From the NCBI RefSeq assembly GCF_001815985.1, contig NZ_KV823583.1, positions 1 through 64,000 on the forward strand: a stretch of 64,000 bases of DNA, written 5' to 3'. Source of the DNA: Corynebacterium sp. HMSC27B11. Its GTDB lineage: Bacteria; Actinomycetota; Actinomycetes; Mycobacteriales; Mycobacteriaceae. The notes beneath the pieces were generated by a model. It searched no databases. It was not told the origin of the DNA and saw only the letters and a list, made by a program, of their open reading frames with translations. Shown in pieces: positions 1 through 9,908 of the stretch. A program made the translations under genes and the position numbers. The stretch's first letter is position 1, and every line of letters begins with the position of its first letter.

Positions 1-103
1 AAACAAATCGACGAATCCGGACACACATTTTGTCGTTTAACCCGAGGTTTCGCGTTTCCTAGGCTCAGCCCCCGTTAGCCGTTGATCACACTGGCGCTAA
101 AGA

Positions 104-134
104 TTCCGCCCCGCTGCTGTGCAGCGGGGCGGAA
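104..134 (-). terminator. Rho-independent-like hairpin after the OPT transporter
   Basis: A perfect 14-bp inverted repeat (104-117 pairing with 121-134, 3-nt loop) lies 20 bp past the stop codon of the minus-strand transporter. In the minus direction the stem is followed by a short T-rich stretch. Nothing else is recognisable in bases 1-103. Confidence 0.6.
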
Positions 135-153
135 CGGAGTAAGGGGGGGGACT

Positions 154-2154
154 TTAAGCCTGTGTCTTGTCAACCTTCTTGAGGCGGGAGTAGACCAGAG
201 CAGTGAGCCCGACGAAGGCGATGATGCCGATCCACTGCGCCGGTCCGGCGAAGCTCTCGCCGACCACGGCCAAGGCGTCGCCGTTGGAGGTCGCCGCAAT
301 GATGCCAGCGTTGATGACTCCGAAGAGAGATTCGCCGACGATCAGGCCGGTGGCCATGAGGACGCCCATGCGCTTGCTGCGCTGCGGATTAGCCTGCTTG
401 TCGGCCCACTTGTTGTAGACGTAGCCCAGGGCAGCGCCGATGGGGATGATCAGCGTGAGAGAGGCCGGAAGGTACATTCCCATGCCCACCGCCAGAGGTG
501 GCAGGGAGTAGCGGGAGGCCTTGCTCAGGACCTCGTTGATGACGATCACCACGGCGCCGATGGCCGCGCCCAGGCCGATGAGCCCCCAATCCAAGGAGTC
601 TCCGAAGATGCCCTCGGCGACGGAGCTCAGCAGTGCAGCCTGAGGCGCTGCGAGAGCGTCGGGGCCGGCGCCCGGAGCGCCAGCGAAGCCGAAGCCCTTG
701 CGCATGAGCTCCATGATCGGCGGGATGATCGCAGAACCGAAGATGACACCCAAGATGAGGGCCACCTGCTGCTTCCACGGGGTGGCGTCGACCAACTGGC
801 CGGTCTTGAGGTCCTGGAGGTTGTCATTGGAAATCGTCGCGATGCCGAAGACAACCGACGCGGTGAACAGGGTGTAGGCGACGAGTGCGGTGGAGTCGGC
901 CTCTCCGCCCACGACGACCTTGATCAGCAAGGCAGCAGACAGCACGACGATGATGCCGACGCCCGAGATGGGGGAGTTCGAGGAACCGATGAGACCGGCC
1001 ATGTACCCGCAGATCGACGCGACGATGAGTCCCACCAGGAGGGTGTAGATAATCGACAGGGCGATGAGGCCGGTCATGTGGTGCGTGATGGTGGTGTCCT
1101 TCACGAAGAGCCACAGGAGCAGGCCCACTGGCAGCATCGACGCCACCGTGACTCCGGCGACGATGGGGAACGGGATGTCCCTTTCGGTGAGGTCCACAGC
1201 CTGGCCATCGTGGCGTGCGCGAGAGGAGGCAAGAGCCTCCTTGATGCCACGGATGATGGGGCCGATGATCTTCAGGAGGGTCCATACCGCAGCGATGGCC
1301 ATGGTGCCTGCGCCGATGAAGCGAACTTCGGAAGAGAAGGTGGCCGAGACGATCTCGGAGATGTCGCCCTCGGCGGGGATGAGGCCCGACGTGCGCAGTG
1401 GCATGAGCACCCCGTAGGAGATGATCAAGCCAACGATCATGGCGATACCGACGGACATGCCGACGAGGTGACCGACGCCGATGAGTGCCAGCGAGAGCGA
1501 GCCACCCATCATCGTGGCGCCAGGGCCGAGGCGGAAGTAGGAAGACACCGAGGAGGCTGCGAGCTTCATGGCGCTGAGGATGGACATCACCGCAGACGCG
1601 ATGGAGCCGAGGATGATCAGACGCAGCCCGGTCTTGTTTTCCTCAGCGGAGTCCTGGTTTTGGGTGTCGCCGACCTTGAGCACCTCGGCGGCTGCCACGC
1701 CCTCGGGGAAAGGGAGGTCTGAGCCTGTGACGAGCGCCCTGCGTAGCGGAATGGAGAAGGTCACGCCAAGGATGCCGCCGATAGCAACTACGGAGGCGGT
1801 GGTCCAGTAGGGGAAGCCCTGCCACCAGCCGACCATGATCAGGCCGGGGAGGACGAAGATGATGGCCGAAAGTGTGCCTGCCGCCGAGGCGATGGTCTGC
1901 ACGATGTTGTTTTCCTGGATCGTGTGATCCTGGAAATTGCGCAGAATGGCCATGGAGATCACGGCTGCGGGGATCGAGGTGGCGAACGTCAGGCCAACGC
2001 GCAGCCCGAGGTAGACGTTGGCCGCCGTGAAGACGAGCGTGATGATGCCGCCGAGGAGCACCGCACGGAAGGTGAACTCTCGGACGGGGGAGCGGCGGGG
2101 TGCTGCAGAACCGGTGCTGACAGCAGCACTGCCGGTGCCTGGTGAGCTGGACAT
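154..2154 (-). CDS. OPT-family oligopeptide/metal-chelate transporter
   Basis: This is a 666-residue polytopic membrane protein with about 14-16 hydrophobic segments, the length expected for OPT (oligopeptide transporter/YSL) proteins. The family moves oligopeptides or metal-chelator complexes into the cell by proton symport. Visible family hallmarks are the first membrane segment with the NVYLGLRVG stretch near residue 47, a QTIASAAG stretch near residue 85 and the PFPEGVAAAEVL stretch near residue 150. The start is ATG at 2154; the upstream SD is weak. The gene begins 58 bp after the end of ltbR on the same strand, so read-through from ltbR is possible. The substrate cannot be told from sequence. 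Confidence 0.9.
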   Translation of the reverse strand: MSSSPGTGSAAVSTGSAAPRRSPVREFTFRAVLLGGIITLVFTAANVYLGLRVGLTFATSIPAAVISMAILRNFQDHTIQENNIVQTIASAAGTLSAIIFVLPGLIMVGWWQGFPYWTTASVVAIGGILGVTFSIPLRRALVTGSDLPFPEGVAAAEVLKVGDTQNQDSAEENKTGLRLIILGSIASAVMSILSAMKLAASSVSSYFRLGPGATMMGGSLSLALIGVGHLVGMSVGIAMIVGLIISYGVLMPLRTSGLIPAEGDISEIVSATFSSEVRFIGAGTMAIAAVWTLLKIIGPIIRGIKEALASSRARHDGQAVDLTERDIPFPIVAGVTVASMLPVGLLLWLFVKDTTITHHMTGLIALSIIYTLLVGLIVASICGYMAGLIGSSNSPISGVGIIVVLSAALLIKVVVGGEADSTALVAYTLFTASVVFGIATISNDNLQDLKTGQLVDATPWKQQVALILGVIFGSAIIPPIMELMRKGFGFAGAPGAGPDALAAPQAALLSSVAEGIFGDSLDWGLIGLGAAIGAVVIVINEVLSKASRYSLPPLAVGMGMYLPASLTLIIPIGAALGYVYNKWADKQANPQRSKRMGVLMATGLIVGESLFGVINAGIIAATSNGDALAVVGESFAGPAQWIGIIAFVGLTALVYSRLKKVDKTQA

Positions 2155-2212
2155 GGGGCGAACTTTCTAGTCAAAACTTCATGTTCTGAAATGATCGTAG
2201 ACCCCAAAAGCC

Positions 2213-3016
2213 CTAGAGGTGAATCTCGATTTCCTTTGCCGTTTGCCGCAGCGCGTCCCCGAACTTCTCAGCAGGGGAGTCACCCATGCGGGCGACGGGC
2301 CCGGAGACGGATAGCGCAGCTACCATCGTGCCGGTCGAGTCGAAGATTGGGACGGAGGCGGAAGCCAGGCTGGCGTCGCGTTCTGCGACGGATTCGGAGA
2401 TCTGGGTTTGACGCACGCGCTCCAGCTCCGCGGCGCTGTACGCGGCGGTGGGCAGCACCGCCTGCTGCAGTGAGACGGGGGCCCAGGCGACCAAGATGCG
2501 GGCCGCGGAGCCGGCGTTGAGGGTCATCCGGGTGTTGCGAGGAACGGTGTCGCGAAGGCCCGTGGCAGGTTCCGCGTTGGCCACACAGAGTCGCTCGAAG
2601 CCGGAGAGCTGGTAGACCTGGACGGATTCCTTGGTCTGCTCCACGAGCTTCGGGAGTAGGTGCTCGGCCGCTTCCTCCAGGCGCGGGCTGGTGCGCGGGG
2701 CGAGCTCGGCGAGCGCGGGCCCGGCTGTCCACTGACCGTCGGCCTGGCGCTCAATCAGCCGGTGTTTCTCCAGTGCCACGGAGATCCGGTGGGCGGTTGC
2801 CCGTGGCAGGCCGGTTTCGTCGCAGACTTCCGAGAGGTTGTGCGGACGGGCTGCGATGATGGAGAGGATGTAGACCGCGCGGTCGAGAACCTGGATGCCG
2901 CTGATCGCCGGGATGTCTGGCTTCTCGGCGCCAGCAGGGTGCGCGTCCCCAGGGTCGACCCCCAAGTGGGGTGGCTGCGGTGCCGAGTTGGTATTTCGCT
3001 CAGATGTATATCCCAT
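2213..3016 (-). CDS. ltbR: IclR-family transcriptional regulator, LtbR-like
   Basis: This 267-residue protein has an N-terminal winged helix-turn-helix (about residues 43-105, with the [14 protein letters not shown] start and the [15 protein letters not shown] recognition region) and a C-terminal IclR effector domain. It diverges from leuCD, the arrangement of LtbR in C. glutamicum, where that regulator represses leucine and tryptophan biosynthesis genes. The orthology is inferred from family plus position. The ATG at 3016 lies 8 nt after a minus-strand TATAGT box (3025-3030), so the mRNA is probably leaderless. Residues 1-40 ahead of the DNA-binding domain look disordered. Confidence 0.85.
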   Translation of the reverse strand: MGYTSERNTNSAPQPPHLGVDPGDAHPAGAEKPDIPAISGIQVLDRAVYILSIIAARPHNLSEVCDETGLPRATAHRISVALEKHRLIERQADGQWTAGPALAELAPRTSPRLEEAAEHLLPKLVEQTKESVQVYQLSGFERLCVANAEPATGLRDTVPRNTRMTLNAGSAARILVAWAPVSLQQAVLPTAAYSAAELERVRQTQISESVAERDASLASASVPIFDSTGTMVAALSVSGPVARMGDSPAEKFGDALRQTAKEIEIHL

Positions 3017-3106
3017 GATTTGATACTATACATTCCATCAAGTGGAACTGGCGAACTTTCGGGTGACTCCCGAGGTTCGCAAGATTCTGGAAATGAGGAG
3101 AGCGTA
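3017..3106. promoter_or_regulatory. ltbR/leuC divergent promoter and probable LtbR operator
   Basis: The 90-bp gap between the divergent starts holds a minus-strand TATAGT (3025-3030) for ltbR and overlapping plus-strand TATACA-like boxes (3027-3034) for leuC. An imperfect inverted repeat spans 3021-3040, with TGAT and ATCA ends. It covers both -10 regions, where an autoregulating IclR repressor would be expected to bind. The leuC SD (GAGGAG, 3095-3100) sits 6 nt before the GTG. Confidence 0.5.
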
Positions 3107-4558
3107 GTGAACACCACAACTAATACCACCCGCGGCGCAACAGAAAAGCCGCTGACGCTCGCCGAGAAGGTCTGGCGCGACCACCTCGTCGCCAGTGGAT
3201 CGGACGGCGACCCGGACCTGCTGTACATCGACCTCCACCTCGTCCACGAGGTTACCTCGCCGCAGGCCTTCGACGGGCTGCGCCAGGCCGGTCGTCCCGT
3301 CCGTCGTCCTGACCTGACCATCGCAACCGAGGACCACAACGTCCCCACGACCGGCGTCGTCGGTGGAAACCTGCTGGATATCGAGGACCAGACCTCCCGC
3401 CTGCAGGTCTCGACCCTGCGCAAGAACGCCGAAGAGTTCGGCATCCGCCTGCACTCCATGGGGGACATCGACCAGGGCATCGTCCACACCGTCGGCCCAC
3501 AGCTCGGCCTGACTCAGCCGGGCATGACGGTGGTGTGCGGTGACTCCCACACCTCCACCCACGGTGCCTTCGGCTCCATCGCCATGGGCATCGGCACCTC
3601 CGAGGTCGAGCACGTGCTGGCCACCCAGACTCTGCCGCTGAAGCCCTTCAAGACCATGGCCATCGAGGTCAGCGGAGAGCTGCAGCCGGGTGTCTCCGCC
3701 AAGGACCTGATCCTCGCCATCATCGCGAAGATCGGCACCGGTGGCGGCCAGGGCCACATCATTGAATACCGTGGTGAGGCCATCGAGAAGCTGTCGATGG
3801 AAGCCCGCATGACCATCTGCAACATGTCCATCGAGGCCGGCGCCCGGGCCGGCATGGTTGCTCCCGACCAGACCACCTTCGACTACCTCGAGGGCCGCCC
3901 GCACGCCCCGCAGGGCCAGGACTGGGAGGACGCCGTCGAGTACTGGAAGTCCCTCCGCACCGATGAGGGAGCGGAGTTCGACACGGTCGTCCACATCGAC
4001 GGCTCCAGCCTCACCCCGTTCATCACCTGGGGAACCAACCCGGGCCAGGGCCTGCCGCTGGGCGCGACCGTGCCCGCGCCGGAGGACTTCACCAACGACA
4101 CCGACCGCGCCGCCGCCGAGAGCGCCCTGGAGTACATGGATCTGACCCCGGGAACCCCGCTGCGGGACATCCCGGTGGACGTGGTCTTCCTGGGTTCCTG
4201 CACCAACGCCCGCATCGAGGACCTGCGCGCCGCCGCGGAGGTTCTGGACGGCCGGAAGGTTGCGGACAGCGTCCAGATGCTCGTCGTCCCGTCGTCCACG
4301 CGAGTCAAGCAGCAGGCAGAGGAGGAGGGCCTGGACAAGATCTTCCTCGCCGCGGGCGCTGAGTGGCGCACCGCAGGCTGCTCCATGTGCCTGGGCATGA
4401 ACCCGGACCAGCTGACCCCCGGCCAGCGCTCCGCCTCGACTTCCAACCGCAACTTCGAGGGCCGCCAGGGCAAGGGTGGGCGCACCCACCTGGTCTCCCC
4501 GCAGGTCGCAGCGGCAACCGCCGTGCAGGGCACCTTCGCAAGCCCCGCCGACCTCTAA
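3107..4558 (+). CDS. leuC: 3-isopropylmalate dehydratase large subunit
   Basis: LeuC and LeuD form isopropylmalate isomerase, which converts 2- to 3-isopropylmalate in leucine biosynthesis. I start the gene at GTG 3107 because it has a GAGGAG SD at 6-nt spacing and gives 483 residues, normal for the family; the open frame continues upstream without any family similarity. The three Fe-S cluster cysteines are visible at residues 365 ([12 protein letters not shown]) and 425/428 (GCSMCLGMN). The aconitase-family motifs [12 protein letters not shown] and [10 protein letters not shown] are also present. leuD follows after 53 bp, so the two are probably cotranscribed. Confidence 0.97.
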   Translation: MNTTTNTTRGATEKPLTLAEKVWRDHLVASGSDGDPDLLYIDLHLVHEVTSPQAFDGLRQAGRPVRRPDLTIATEDHNVPTTGVVGGNLLDIEDQTSRLQVSTLRKNAEEFGIRLHSMGDIDQGIVHTVGPQLGLTQPGMTVVCGDSHTSTHGAFGSIAMGIGTSEVEHVLATQTLPLKPFKTMAIEVSGELQPGVSAKDLILAIIAKIGTGGGQGHIIEYRGEAIEKLSMEARMTICNMSIEAGARAGMVAPDQTTFDYLEGRPHAPQGQDWEDAVEYWKSLRTDEGAEFDTVVHIDGSSLTPFITWGTNPGQGLPLGATVPAPEDFTNDTDRAAAESALEYMDLTPGTPLRDIPVDVVFLGSCTNARIEDLRAAAEVLDGRKVADSVQMLVVPSSTRVKQQAEEEGLDKIFLAAGAEWRTAGCSMCLGMNPDQLTPGQRSASTSNRNFEGRQGKGGRTHLVSPQVAAATAVQGTFASPADL

Positions 4559-4611
4559 GCGAACACGTCACCCACAAGTTCACCCACGGAACCCACGAAG
4601 GAAGCCACACC

Positions 4612-5217
4612 ATGGAAAAGTTCCACACCCACACCGGTGTCGCAGCGCCCCTGATGCGCTCCAACGTCGACACCGACCAGATCATCCCCGCCGTGTACCT
4701 GAAGCGCGTGACCCGCACCGGCTTCGAGGACGGCCTGTTCGCTGGCTGGCGCCAGAGCCCGGACTTCGTCCTCAACCAGGATGCGTTTAAGAACGCTTCC
4801 GTGCTGGTCGCGGGACCGGACTTCGGCACCGGCTCCTCCCGTGAGCACGCCGTCTGGGCGCTGCTGGACTACGGTTTCCGCGTTGTCCTCTCCTCCCGCT
4901 TCGCGGATATTTTCAAGGGCAACTCCAGCAAGGCCGGGCTGCTGGCCGCTATCGTCGAGCAGTCCGATATCGAGCTGATGTGGAAGCTCATCGAGCAGAA
5001 CCCCGGCATCGAGATGACCGTGAACCTTGAGGATCGCACCGCGACCCTGGGCAGCCACACCTTCAACATCGAGGTGGATGACTACACCCGCTGGCGCCTG
5101 ATGGAAGGGCTGGATGACATCGGCCTGACCCTGCGCAAGGAAGAGCAGATCGCCGAGTTCGAGTCGCAGCGCCCGAGCTTCAAACCGAAGACGCTGCCAG
5201 CCCGCACCGCGGACTAA
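4612..5217 (+). CDS. leuD: 3-isopropylmalate dehydratase small subunit
   Basis: This is the 201-residue swivelling-domain subunit of isopropylmalate isomerase, partner of the LeuC encoded just upstream. Diagnostic stretches are [20 protein letters not shown] near the N-terminus, [14 protein letters not shown] in the middle, and [15 protein letters not shown]. The ATG at 4612 was chosen because the protein then begins with the family's usual MEKFHTHTG start. The open frame extends further upstream only as an overlap with leuC in another frame. Confidence 0.97.
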   Translation: MEKFHTHTGVAAPLMRSNVDTDQIIPAVYLKRVTRTGFEDGLFAGWRQSPDFVLNQDAFKNASVLVAGPDFGTGSSREHAVWALLDYGFRVVLSSRFADIFKGNSSKAGLLAAIVEQSDIELMWKLIEQNPGIEMTVNLEDRTATLGSHTFNIEVDDYTRWRLMEGLDDIGLTLRKEEQIAEFESQRPSFKPKTLPARTAD

Positions 5218-5237
5218 ACGGCCGGAACGGCTGAAAA

Positions 5238-5281
5238 GACCCCGCCCCAGTCGGCCACAGAGCCGATCGAGGGGCGGGGTC
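5238..5281. terminator. Bidirectional hairpin between leuD and mutT1-like gene
   Basis: An 11-bp perfect outer stem (5238-5248 with 5271-5281) encloses a second 5-bp stem (5251-5255 with 5262-5266). It lies between convergent genes. There is no T-run on either side, so termination strength is uncertain. Confidence 0.55.
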
Positions 5282-5339
5282 TCGCCGCTATAGGGCGGCA
5301 GGTCACCGGCAATGGGCGCCTACCGCCCGGCCAGCCGGA

Positions 5340-6350
5340 TTACTTCACCGGCAACGCGCTAGCTAGGTAGTCCGCACCCAGCAGTTGATCATCCTTGAAG
5401 TGCAGCACCCACACGCTGCCCTTCTTCACGCGCACGTCCTCGACCTCAATACCGCTCTCGGAAAAGAGGTGCTCCAGCATCGCCGGGATCGCCGCACCCT
5501 GGGAGGACACGGCGGCGACCTTGCGCTGCTCAACCGTCGCCTTCAGCGCAGCAACAGCCGCCGGGACGTCCGCCACGACCTGATCGTCGGAGAAGGTCGA
5601 GGACACCGTCAGCGGAAGGTCGAAAGCCTGGGAGAGCGGGGAGACCGTGTCGAAGCAGCGATCCGGGCGAGCCGAGAACACCGCCGACGGCCCATAGGCC
5701 CCCAGCTGGGAGACGAGCATCTCGGACTGGCGACGGCCACGCTTGTCCAGAATGCGCTTGTCATCATCACCGCTCCACGTCCGCCGTGGCAGCGCGCGGG
5801 CATGGCGAGTCAGCAGAACCCGACGGTTTGCCCCCAGGGCCAGCAGCTCCAAAGCAGCATCCAAAACCTGCTGATCGAGCGGGTAAGTTAGCGATTTGCG
5901 CGCCTTCTTCGGCGACAACCAACGCAGCTCGTCGACCTCGTCGTCCACATCATCGTTGCCCTCGAAGTAGCCGTCCACGGCCTCCGCAGTCCAGTAATAA
6001 ACCACCTTCGTGCGCTTGCGGACCGGGTAGTGGACGTAGCCCAGCAACCAGCCGAGTTCCACGCGGTAGCCGGTCTCCTCCAGGATCTCACGGAACGCGG
6101 TGCCCGCGAGGTTCTCGCCGGGGTCGACCTTGCCTTTCGGCAGCGTCCAGTCGTCGTAGCGGGGGCGGTGCTCCACCGCGATCTCCAGCTCACCCTGCTC
6201 GTTGTGCCGCCACAGCACCGCGCCTGCGGCGAACGTCGGGCGCTCGAACTCTTCGGTGGGGTGGGAGCCGATGCGCGCCACGTGGCCGCGCCCGTTGATG
6301 GACTTGGCCAGGGATGTGGATAGGTCGCCGTCGCCGTTGTTCGTGATCAC
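5340..6350 (-). CDS. Nudix hydrolase / histidine phosphatase fusion, MutT1-like
   Basis: This two-domain 336-residue protein matches the architecture of mycobacterial MutT1. A canonical Nudix box covers residues 73-95 (G, E, then REILEETGY). A histidine-phosphatase domain begins at about residue 178 with the RHA motif (catalytic His 183). MutT1 hydrolyses 8-oxo-dGTP and diadenosine polyphosphates, preventing oxidised-base mutagenesis. The start is GTG at 6350 behind a GGAGG SD. It diverges from gpsA. Confidence 0.88.
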   Translation of the reverse strand: MITNNGDGDLSTSLAKSINGRGHVARIGSHPTEEFERPTFAAGAVLWRHNEQGELEIAVEHRPRYDDWTLPKGKVDPGENLAGTAFREILEETGYRVELGWLLGYVHYPVRKRTKVVYYWTAEAVDGYFEGNDDVDDEVDELRWLSPKKARKSLTYPLDQQVLDAALELLALGANRRVLLTRHARALPRRTWSGDDDKRILDKRGRRQSEMLVSQLGAYGPSAVFSARPDRCFDTVSPLSQAFDLPLTVSSTFSDDQVVADVPAAVAALKATVEQRKVAAVSSQGAAIPAMLEHLFSESGIEVEDVRVKKGSVWVLHFKDDQLLGADYLASALPVK

Positions 6351-6476
6351 GAGGAAAATCCTCCCGTCGGGGGACTAGAATTGGGAAGCTGACTTAACAA
6401 CAGTGATCCTATACGAGGCCATACAGGACCAGATACGTAGGCATTCGGCACATAAATTTTAGGCGGTGTTCGCACG

Positions 6477-7475
6477 ATGGTGCAGGTAGCAGTGATGGGG
6501 GCTGGTTCGTGGGGGACGACCGTGGCGAAGGTTTTCGCCGACTCCGGCAACCCCGTCACCCTGTGGGCTCGCCGCGATGAGGTCGCCGCCGACGTCAACG
6601 AGAATCACCGCAATAGCGCCTATCTCGGGGACGTGGACCTTCCCGAAGGACTTTCAGCGACGACGGACCCCGCCACGGCACTTCACGGTGCGGAGATCGT
6701 GGTGCTCGGCGTCCCCTCCCAGACGCTGCGCAGCAACCTGAGCAGCTGGCGGGAACACATTGAGCCGAATGCCACGATCATCAGCCTGGCCAAGGGCATC
6801 GAGTACGAGACCGGGATGCGGATGAGCCAGGTCATCGCGGACGTCGCCGGGGTCGCCAGCGACTGGGTCGCCGTGCTCACCGGTCCGAACCTCGCCAAGG
6901 AAGTCGCCCAGGGGCAACCCGCCGCCACCCTCATCGCCTGCGAGGACGACGACCGCGCCCGCTTCGTCCAGTCCGCCGTCGCCGCGCCGTATTTCCGGCC
7001 CTACACCAGCCAGGACGTCCTGGGGGCCGAGGTCGCTGGTACCTCCAAGAACGTCATCGCGTTGGCCGCGGGTATCGCCGCAGGCTGTGGCTTCGGGGCA
7101 AACACCAATGCCACCGTCATCACCCGCGGGCTTGCCGAGACCACCAGGCTGGCCCTCCAGCTCGGCGCGGACGCGCGCACCATGGCCGGGCTCGCGGGAA
7201 TGGGCGACCTGGTCGCCACGTGTACCTCGCCACTATCCCGCAACCGCAGCTTCGGCCAGCGCCTTGGCGAGGGCGCAGGTCTAGAGGCAGCTGCTGAGGC
7301 CACCAAGGGGCAGGTCGCCGAGGGCGTGGTCAGCTGCCGCTCCGTCCAGGCGCTGGCGCGCAAGGCCGGGGTGGAAATGCCCATCACGGATGCGGTGGTG
7401 CAGGTCTGCTACGAGGGCGCGACCCCGGAGCAGATCATCAACCAGCTGCTGGGGCGCACCCGCAAGCCCGAGTGA
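6477..7475 (+). CDS. gpsA: Glycerol-3-phosphate dehydrogenase [NAD(P)+]
   Basis: The enzyme reduces dihydroxyacetone phosphate to sn-glycerol-3-phosphate for phospholipid synthesis. The 332-residue length is normal. The Rossmann [14 protein letters not shown] motif begins at residue 8. The stretches [26 protein letters not shown] (catalytic Lys) and [12 protein letters not shown] all match the GpsA family. The start ATG at 6477 places the protein at the usual N-terminus ([12 protein letters not shown]). ddl follows after 78 bp. Confidence 0.97.
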   Translation: MVQVAVMGAGSWGTTVAKVFADSGNPVTLWARRDEVAADVNENHRNSAYLGDVDLPEGLSATTDPATALHGAEIVVLGVPSQTLRSNLSSWREHIEPNATIISLAKGIEYETGMRMSQVIADVAGVASDWVAVLTGPNLAKEVAQGQPAATLIACEDDDRARFVQSAVAAPYFRPYTSQDVLGAEVAGTSKNVIALAAGIAAGCGFGANTNATVITRGLAETTRLALQLGADARTMAGLAGMGDLVATCTSPLSRNRSFGQRLGEGAGLEAAAEATKGQVAEGVVSCRSVQALARKAGVEMPITDAVVQVCYEGATPEQIINQLLGRTRKPE

Positions 7476-7540
7476 CGGCCCGAGTGCCAGGGGCGCGCCG
7501 TCCCCGCGGTGGGCTACCGCGATTCGCTGCCCCAAGCGGG

Positions 7541-7554
7541 TAGGGTTAGCGCTG
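7541..7554 (+). promoter_or_regulatory. Predicted leaderless promoter of ddl
   Basis: A TAGGGT -10 box (7541-7546) stands 7 nt ahead of the GTG at 7554 with no SD between, so transcription is predicted to begin at the start codon. Confidence 0.6.
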
Positions 7555-8645
7555 TGACTGCAGCTGAAAAACTCACCGTCGCCGTCGTTTACGGTGGCCA
7601 ATCGACCGAGCACTCCGTGTCCTGTATCTCCGCGGGCGCGATCATCGACAACCTGGACCCTGAGCGGTTCACGGTCGTCCCCGTCGGCATCACCAGCGGG
7701 GGAGCGTGGGTGCCGGGGACCACGGATACCGCACAGCTGCGAGCCGACGGTCGCGAGCTGCCCACCGTCGCCGATCAGGGCGAGCGCATCCAACCCATGC
7801 TGGGTGCCGCCGGTGAGGCCACCGAATTCCGCTTCGTCTCCGGTGACCGCGCCGGGGAGGTCTTCGCCACCGCGGACGTCATCTTCCCCGTCCTGCACGG
7901 CGCTAACGGCGAGGACGGCACCATCCAGGGTCTCTTCGACCTGCTGGGCGCCCGCTACGTCGGCAACGGCGTGCTGGCGTCTGCCGCGGGCATGGACAAG
8001 GAGTTCACCAAGAAGATCGCCCGGGAGGCCAACATCCCGACCGGACCCGAGGTCGTTCTGCAGGGCCGCACCGAGCTGACGGACGAGGAGCGCCAGCTGC
8101 TCGGCCTCCCGGTCTTCGTCAAGCCCGCCCGGGGTGGCTCCTCCATCGGCATCTCGAAGGTGGACAGCTGGCAGGACCTGCCCGCCGCCATCGAGGAGGC
8201 CGCCTCCCATGACCCGAAGGTCATCATCGAGGCCATGATTACCGGCCCCGAGGTTGAGTGCGGCGTGCTGGAGCGCGAGGACGGCACCCTGGTCGCATCC
8301 TCCCCAGCCATGCTGCAGGGCACCGATGCCGGCGAGGAGGGCTTTTATGGCTTCGACGCCAAGTACCTCGACGACACCGTCAGCGCCACCATTCCGGCAC
8401 CGCTCGACGAGGCCACGACGCGCCGGGTGCAGCAGCTCGCGATCGAGACCTACCGGGCGCTGGGCTGCACCGGCCTGGCCCGCGTGGACTTCTTCGTCAC
8501 CGATGCTGGCCCGATCCTCAATGAGATCAACACCATGCCTGGCTTCACCCCAATCAGCATGTACCCGCAGATGTTCCTGGCCGATGGTCTGAGCTACGCC
8601 GACCTGCTGACCACCCTGGTCGCCGGGGCGCGTCGCCACTCATAG
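7554..8645 (+). CDS. ddl: D-alanine--D-alanine ligase
   Basis: This ATP-grasp enzyme joins two D-alanines for the peptidoglycan stem peptide. From GTG 7554 the protein is 363 residues. I prefer this start to one 15 codons upstream because it lies 7 nt after a -10 box and gives the normal VAVVYGGQSTEHSVS N-terminus. Family motifs are HGANGEDGTIQG, GVLASAAGMDKEFTK, FVKPARGGSSIGISKV and the C-terminal GPILNEINTMPGFT metal/substrate motif. The gene lies in the conserved gpsA-ddl-DUF3515-thiL context. Confidence 0.96.
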   Translation: MTAAEKLTVAVVYGGQSTEHSVSCISAGAIIDNLDPERFTVVPVGITSGGAWVPGTTDTAQLRADGRELPTVADQGERIQPMLGAAGEATEFRFVSGDRAGEVFATADVIFPVLHGANGEDGTIQGLFDLLGARYVGNGVLASAAGMDKEFTKKIAREANIPTGPEVVLQGRTELTDEERQLLGLPVFVKPARGGSSIGISKVDSWQDLPAAIEEAASHDPKVIIEAMITGPEVECGVLEREDGTLVASSPAMLQGTDAGEEGFYGFDAKYLDDTVSATIPAPLDEATTRRVQQLAIETYRALGCTGLARVDFFVTDAGPILNEINTMPGFTPISMYPQMFLADGLSYADLLTTLVAGARRHS

Positions 8646-8662
8646 TCCCTAAGACAACGGGA

Positions 8663-8693
8663 AACGCCCGCCACGGTCATCGTGGCGGGCGTT
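8663..8693. terminator. Bidirectional hairpin between ddl and the DUF3515 gene
   Basis: A perfect 13-bp stem (8663-8675 with 8681-8693, 5-nt loop) lies between two convergent genes. It is flanked by only short A and T runs on each side. Confidence 0.7.
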
Positions 8694-8751
8694 GTCGTGT
8701 GCGGGGGCTGCCCCGGAATAGCCCGGGACGTTCATCACGCGCCGGGAGGTA

Positions 8752-9879
8752 CTAGGAGCGCTCGGCGCGCTTCGACATGCTCTCGGTAATCGCCTTCGTC
8801 ACCGTGGGCAGCACATCGCCGCTGCTGAACTGCGGCATCGCGACGGCGACGACCTCCTCGTGGCCGATCGCGTACCAGTGACCGATCGTCGAACCCTGAG
8901 CGAGAGCAGGGGCGTCGAACCACGGAACGTCGTCGATCTGGGAGAGGCGCTCGCCGCGCTCATAGGACTCCGGGAAGGCAACGCCACAGCGGACAACGAC
9001 CGGCTCGTTGCCTTCCTTCTCGGGCTGGTAGACGACCAGAGAATCCGCCGCGGCGCGTTTGGCCTGCTCGATGAGGCCCGAGAGCTTCGGGTCTCGCAGT
9101 GCGTCCTCGCCGGCCACGGCCTTGGCGTTGTTCTCCATCAGCTCGCCCAGCTCCTGGCTGCTCAGGCGGCGGAAGCCGGCGATCTCCGCAGGCAGGGCCT
9201 CGTCGAAGGAACGGCAGGTCTGCTCGTTGCGGTCCTTGGCTACCGGCTCGTCGGCCAGCGGCAGGGCAGCCGGGGTCACGGGGGATTGAGAGGATGCGAC
9301 CTCGCCGAGAACGGGGGAGATCTCCGCCACCGCGTCTTTGATGAGGCCGCCGTCCGCCTCGGACGTCACCGCAACGGTCGGCTCGCCAGACACGGAGTAC
9401 CAGGTGGCCAGGGTGGAGCCCGGGGTGGCGTCCTGGGCGATGAACCAGCTCGCCCCCTCAGCCGCGGAGACCGGGCTGATGACGGTGTACTGGTCCGGCA
9501 TCGTGACACCGCAACGGACGGTCAGCTGGGTGCCGTTGGTGTCCCGGTAAGCGACGGTGCCGTCTGGAACCGGATCCAGAATGCCCACCTTCCGGAACTT
9601 ACCGGCCTTCTCCGGGGCCTTCTCCACCAGCTGGGAGCACTCCGCGGCCTTCGCATCCGGCGCATCGACGGCGCCGACCGAGACGTCCGAATACTTCTGC
9701 CGATCCGAAAGAATCTTGGCTCCCCCCAACACCGCGACGGTGAAGACGAGAGCTAGGATCAGACTGATCGTGACGAGTGAACGGGGAGCCCCTGCTCCAC
9801 GGCCCTGGGCATCAGTCCCCGTAGTCGGGCCCTGCGAGGCAGCCGGGGAAGCACCCTGTGGATTACGCTGTGTGCTCAT
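8752..9879 (-). CDS. Membrane-anchored protein with two DUF3515 domains
   Basis: The product is 375 residues from ATG 9879 (a GTG two codons upstream at 9885 is the alternative). After about 30 disordered residues there is one transmembrane segment (LVTISLILALVFTVAVLGG), which should leave the rest outside the membrane. The external part holds two homologous copies of a DUF3515-like unit of about 140 residues. Each has an early Cys, a VRCGV stretch, P..Y, a WF pair, GST and a WY pair. Actinobacterial DUF3515 proteins from this locus (between ddl and thiL) are normally about half this size. No biochemical function is known to me. The start follows a minus-strand TAAGAT box by 8 nt. Confidence 0.8.
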   Translation of the reverse strand: MSTQRNPQGASPAASQGPTTGTDAQGRGAGAPRSLVTISLILALVFTVAVLGGAKILSDRQKYSDVSVGAVDAPDAKAAECSQLVEKAPEKAGKFRKVGILDPVPDGTVAYRDTNGTQLTVRCGVTMPDQYTVISPVSAAEGASWFIAQDATPGSTLATWYSVSGEPTVAVTSEADGGLIKDAVAEISPVLGEVASSQSPVTPAALPLADEPVAKDRNEQTCRSFDEALPAEIAGFRRLSSQELGELMENNAKAVAGEDALRDPKLSGLIEQAKRAAADSLVVYQPEKEGNEPVVVRCGVAFPESYERGERLSQIDDVPWFDAPALAQGSTIGHWYAIGHEEVVAVAMPQFSSGDVLPTVTKAITESMSKRAERS

Positions 9880-9908
9880 AGGCACACATCTTATAAGGAG
9901 GCGGGCGG

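Noticed and set aside
82-1722. 546-codon plus-strand open frame opposite the OPT transporter
   Set aside because: It is rich in Asp, Gly, His and Arg with no family resemblance, as expected for the antisense of a high-GC gene.
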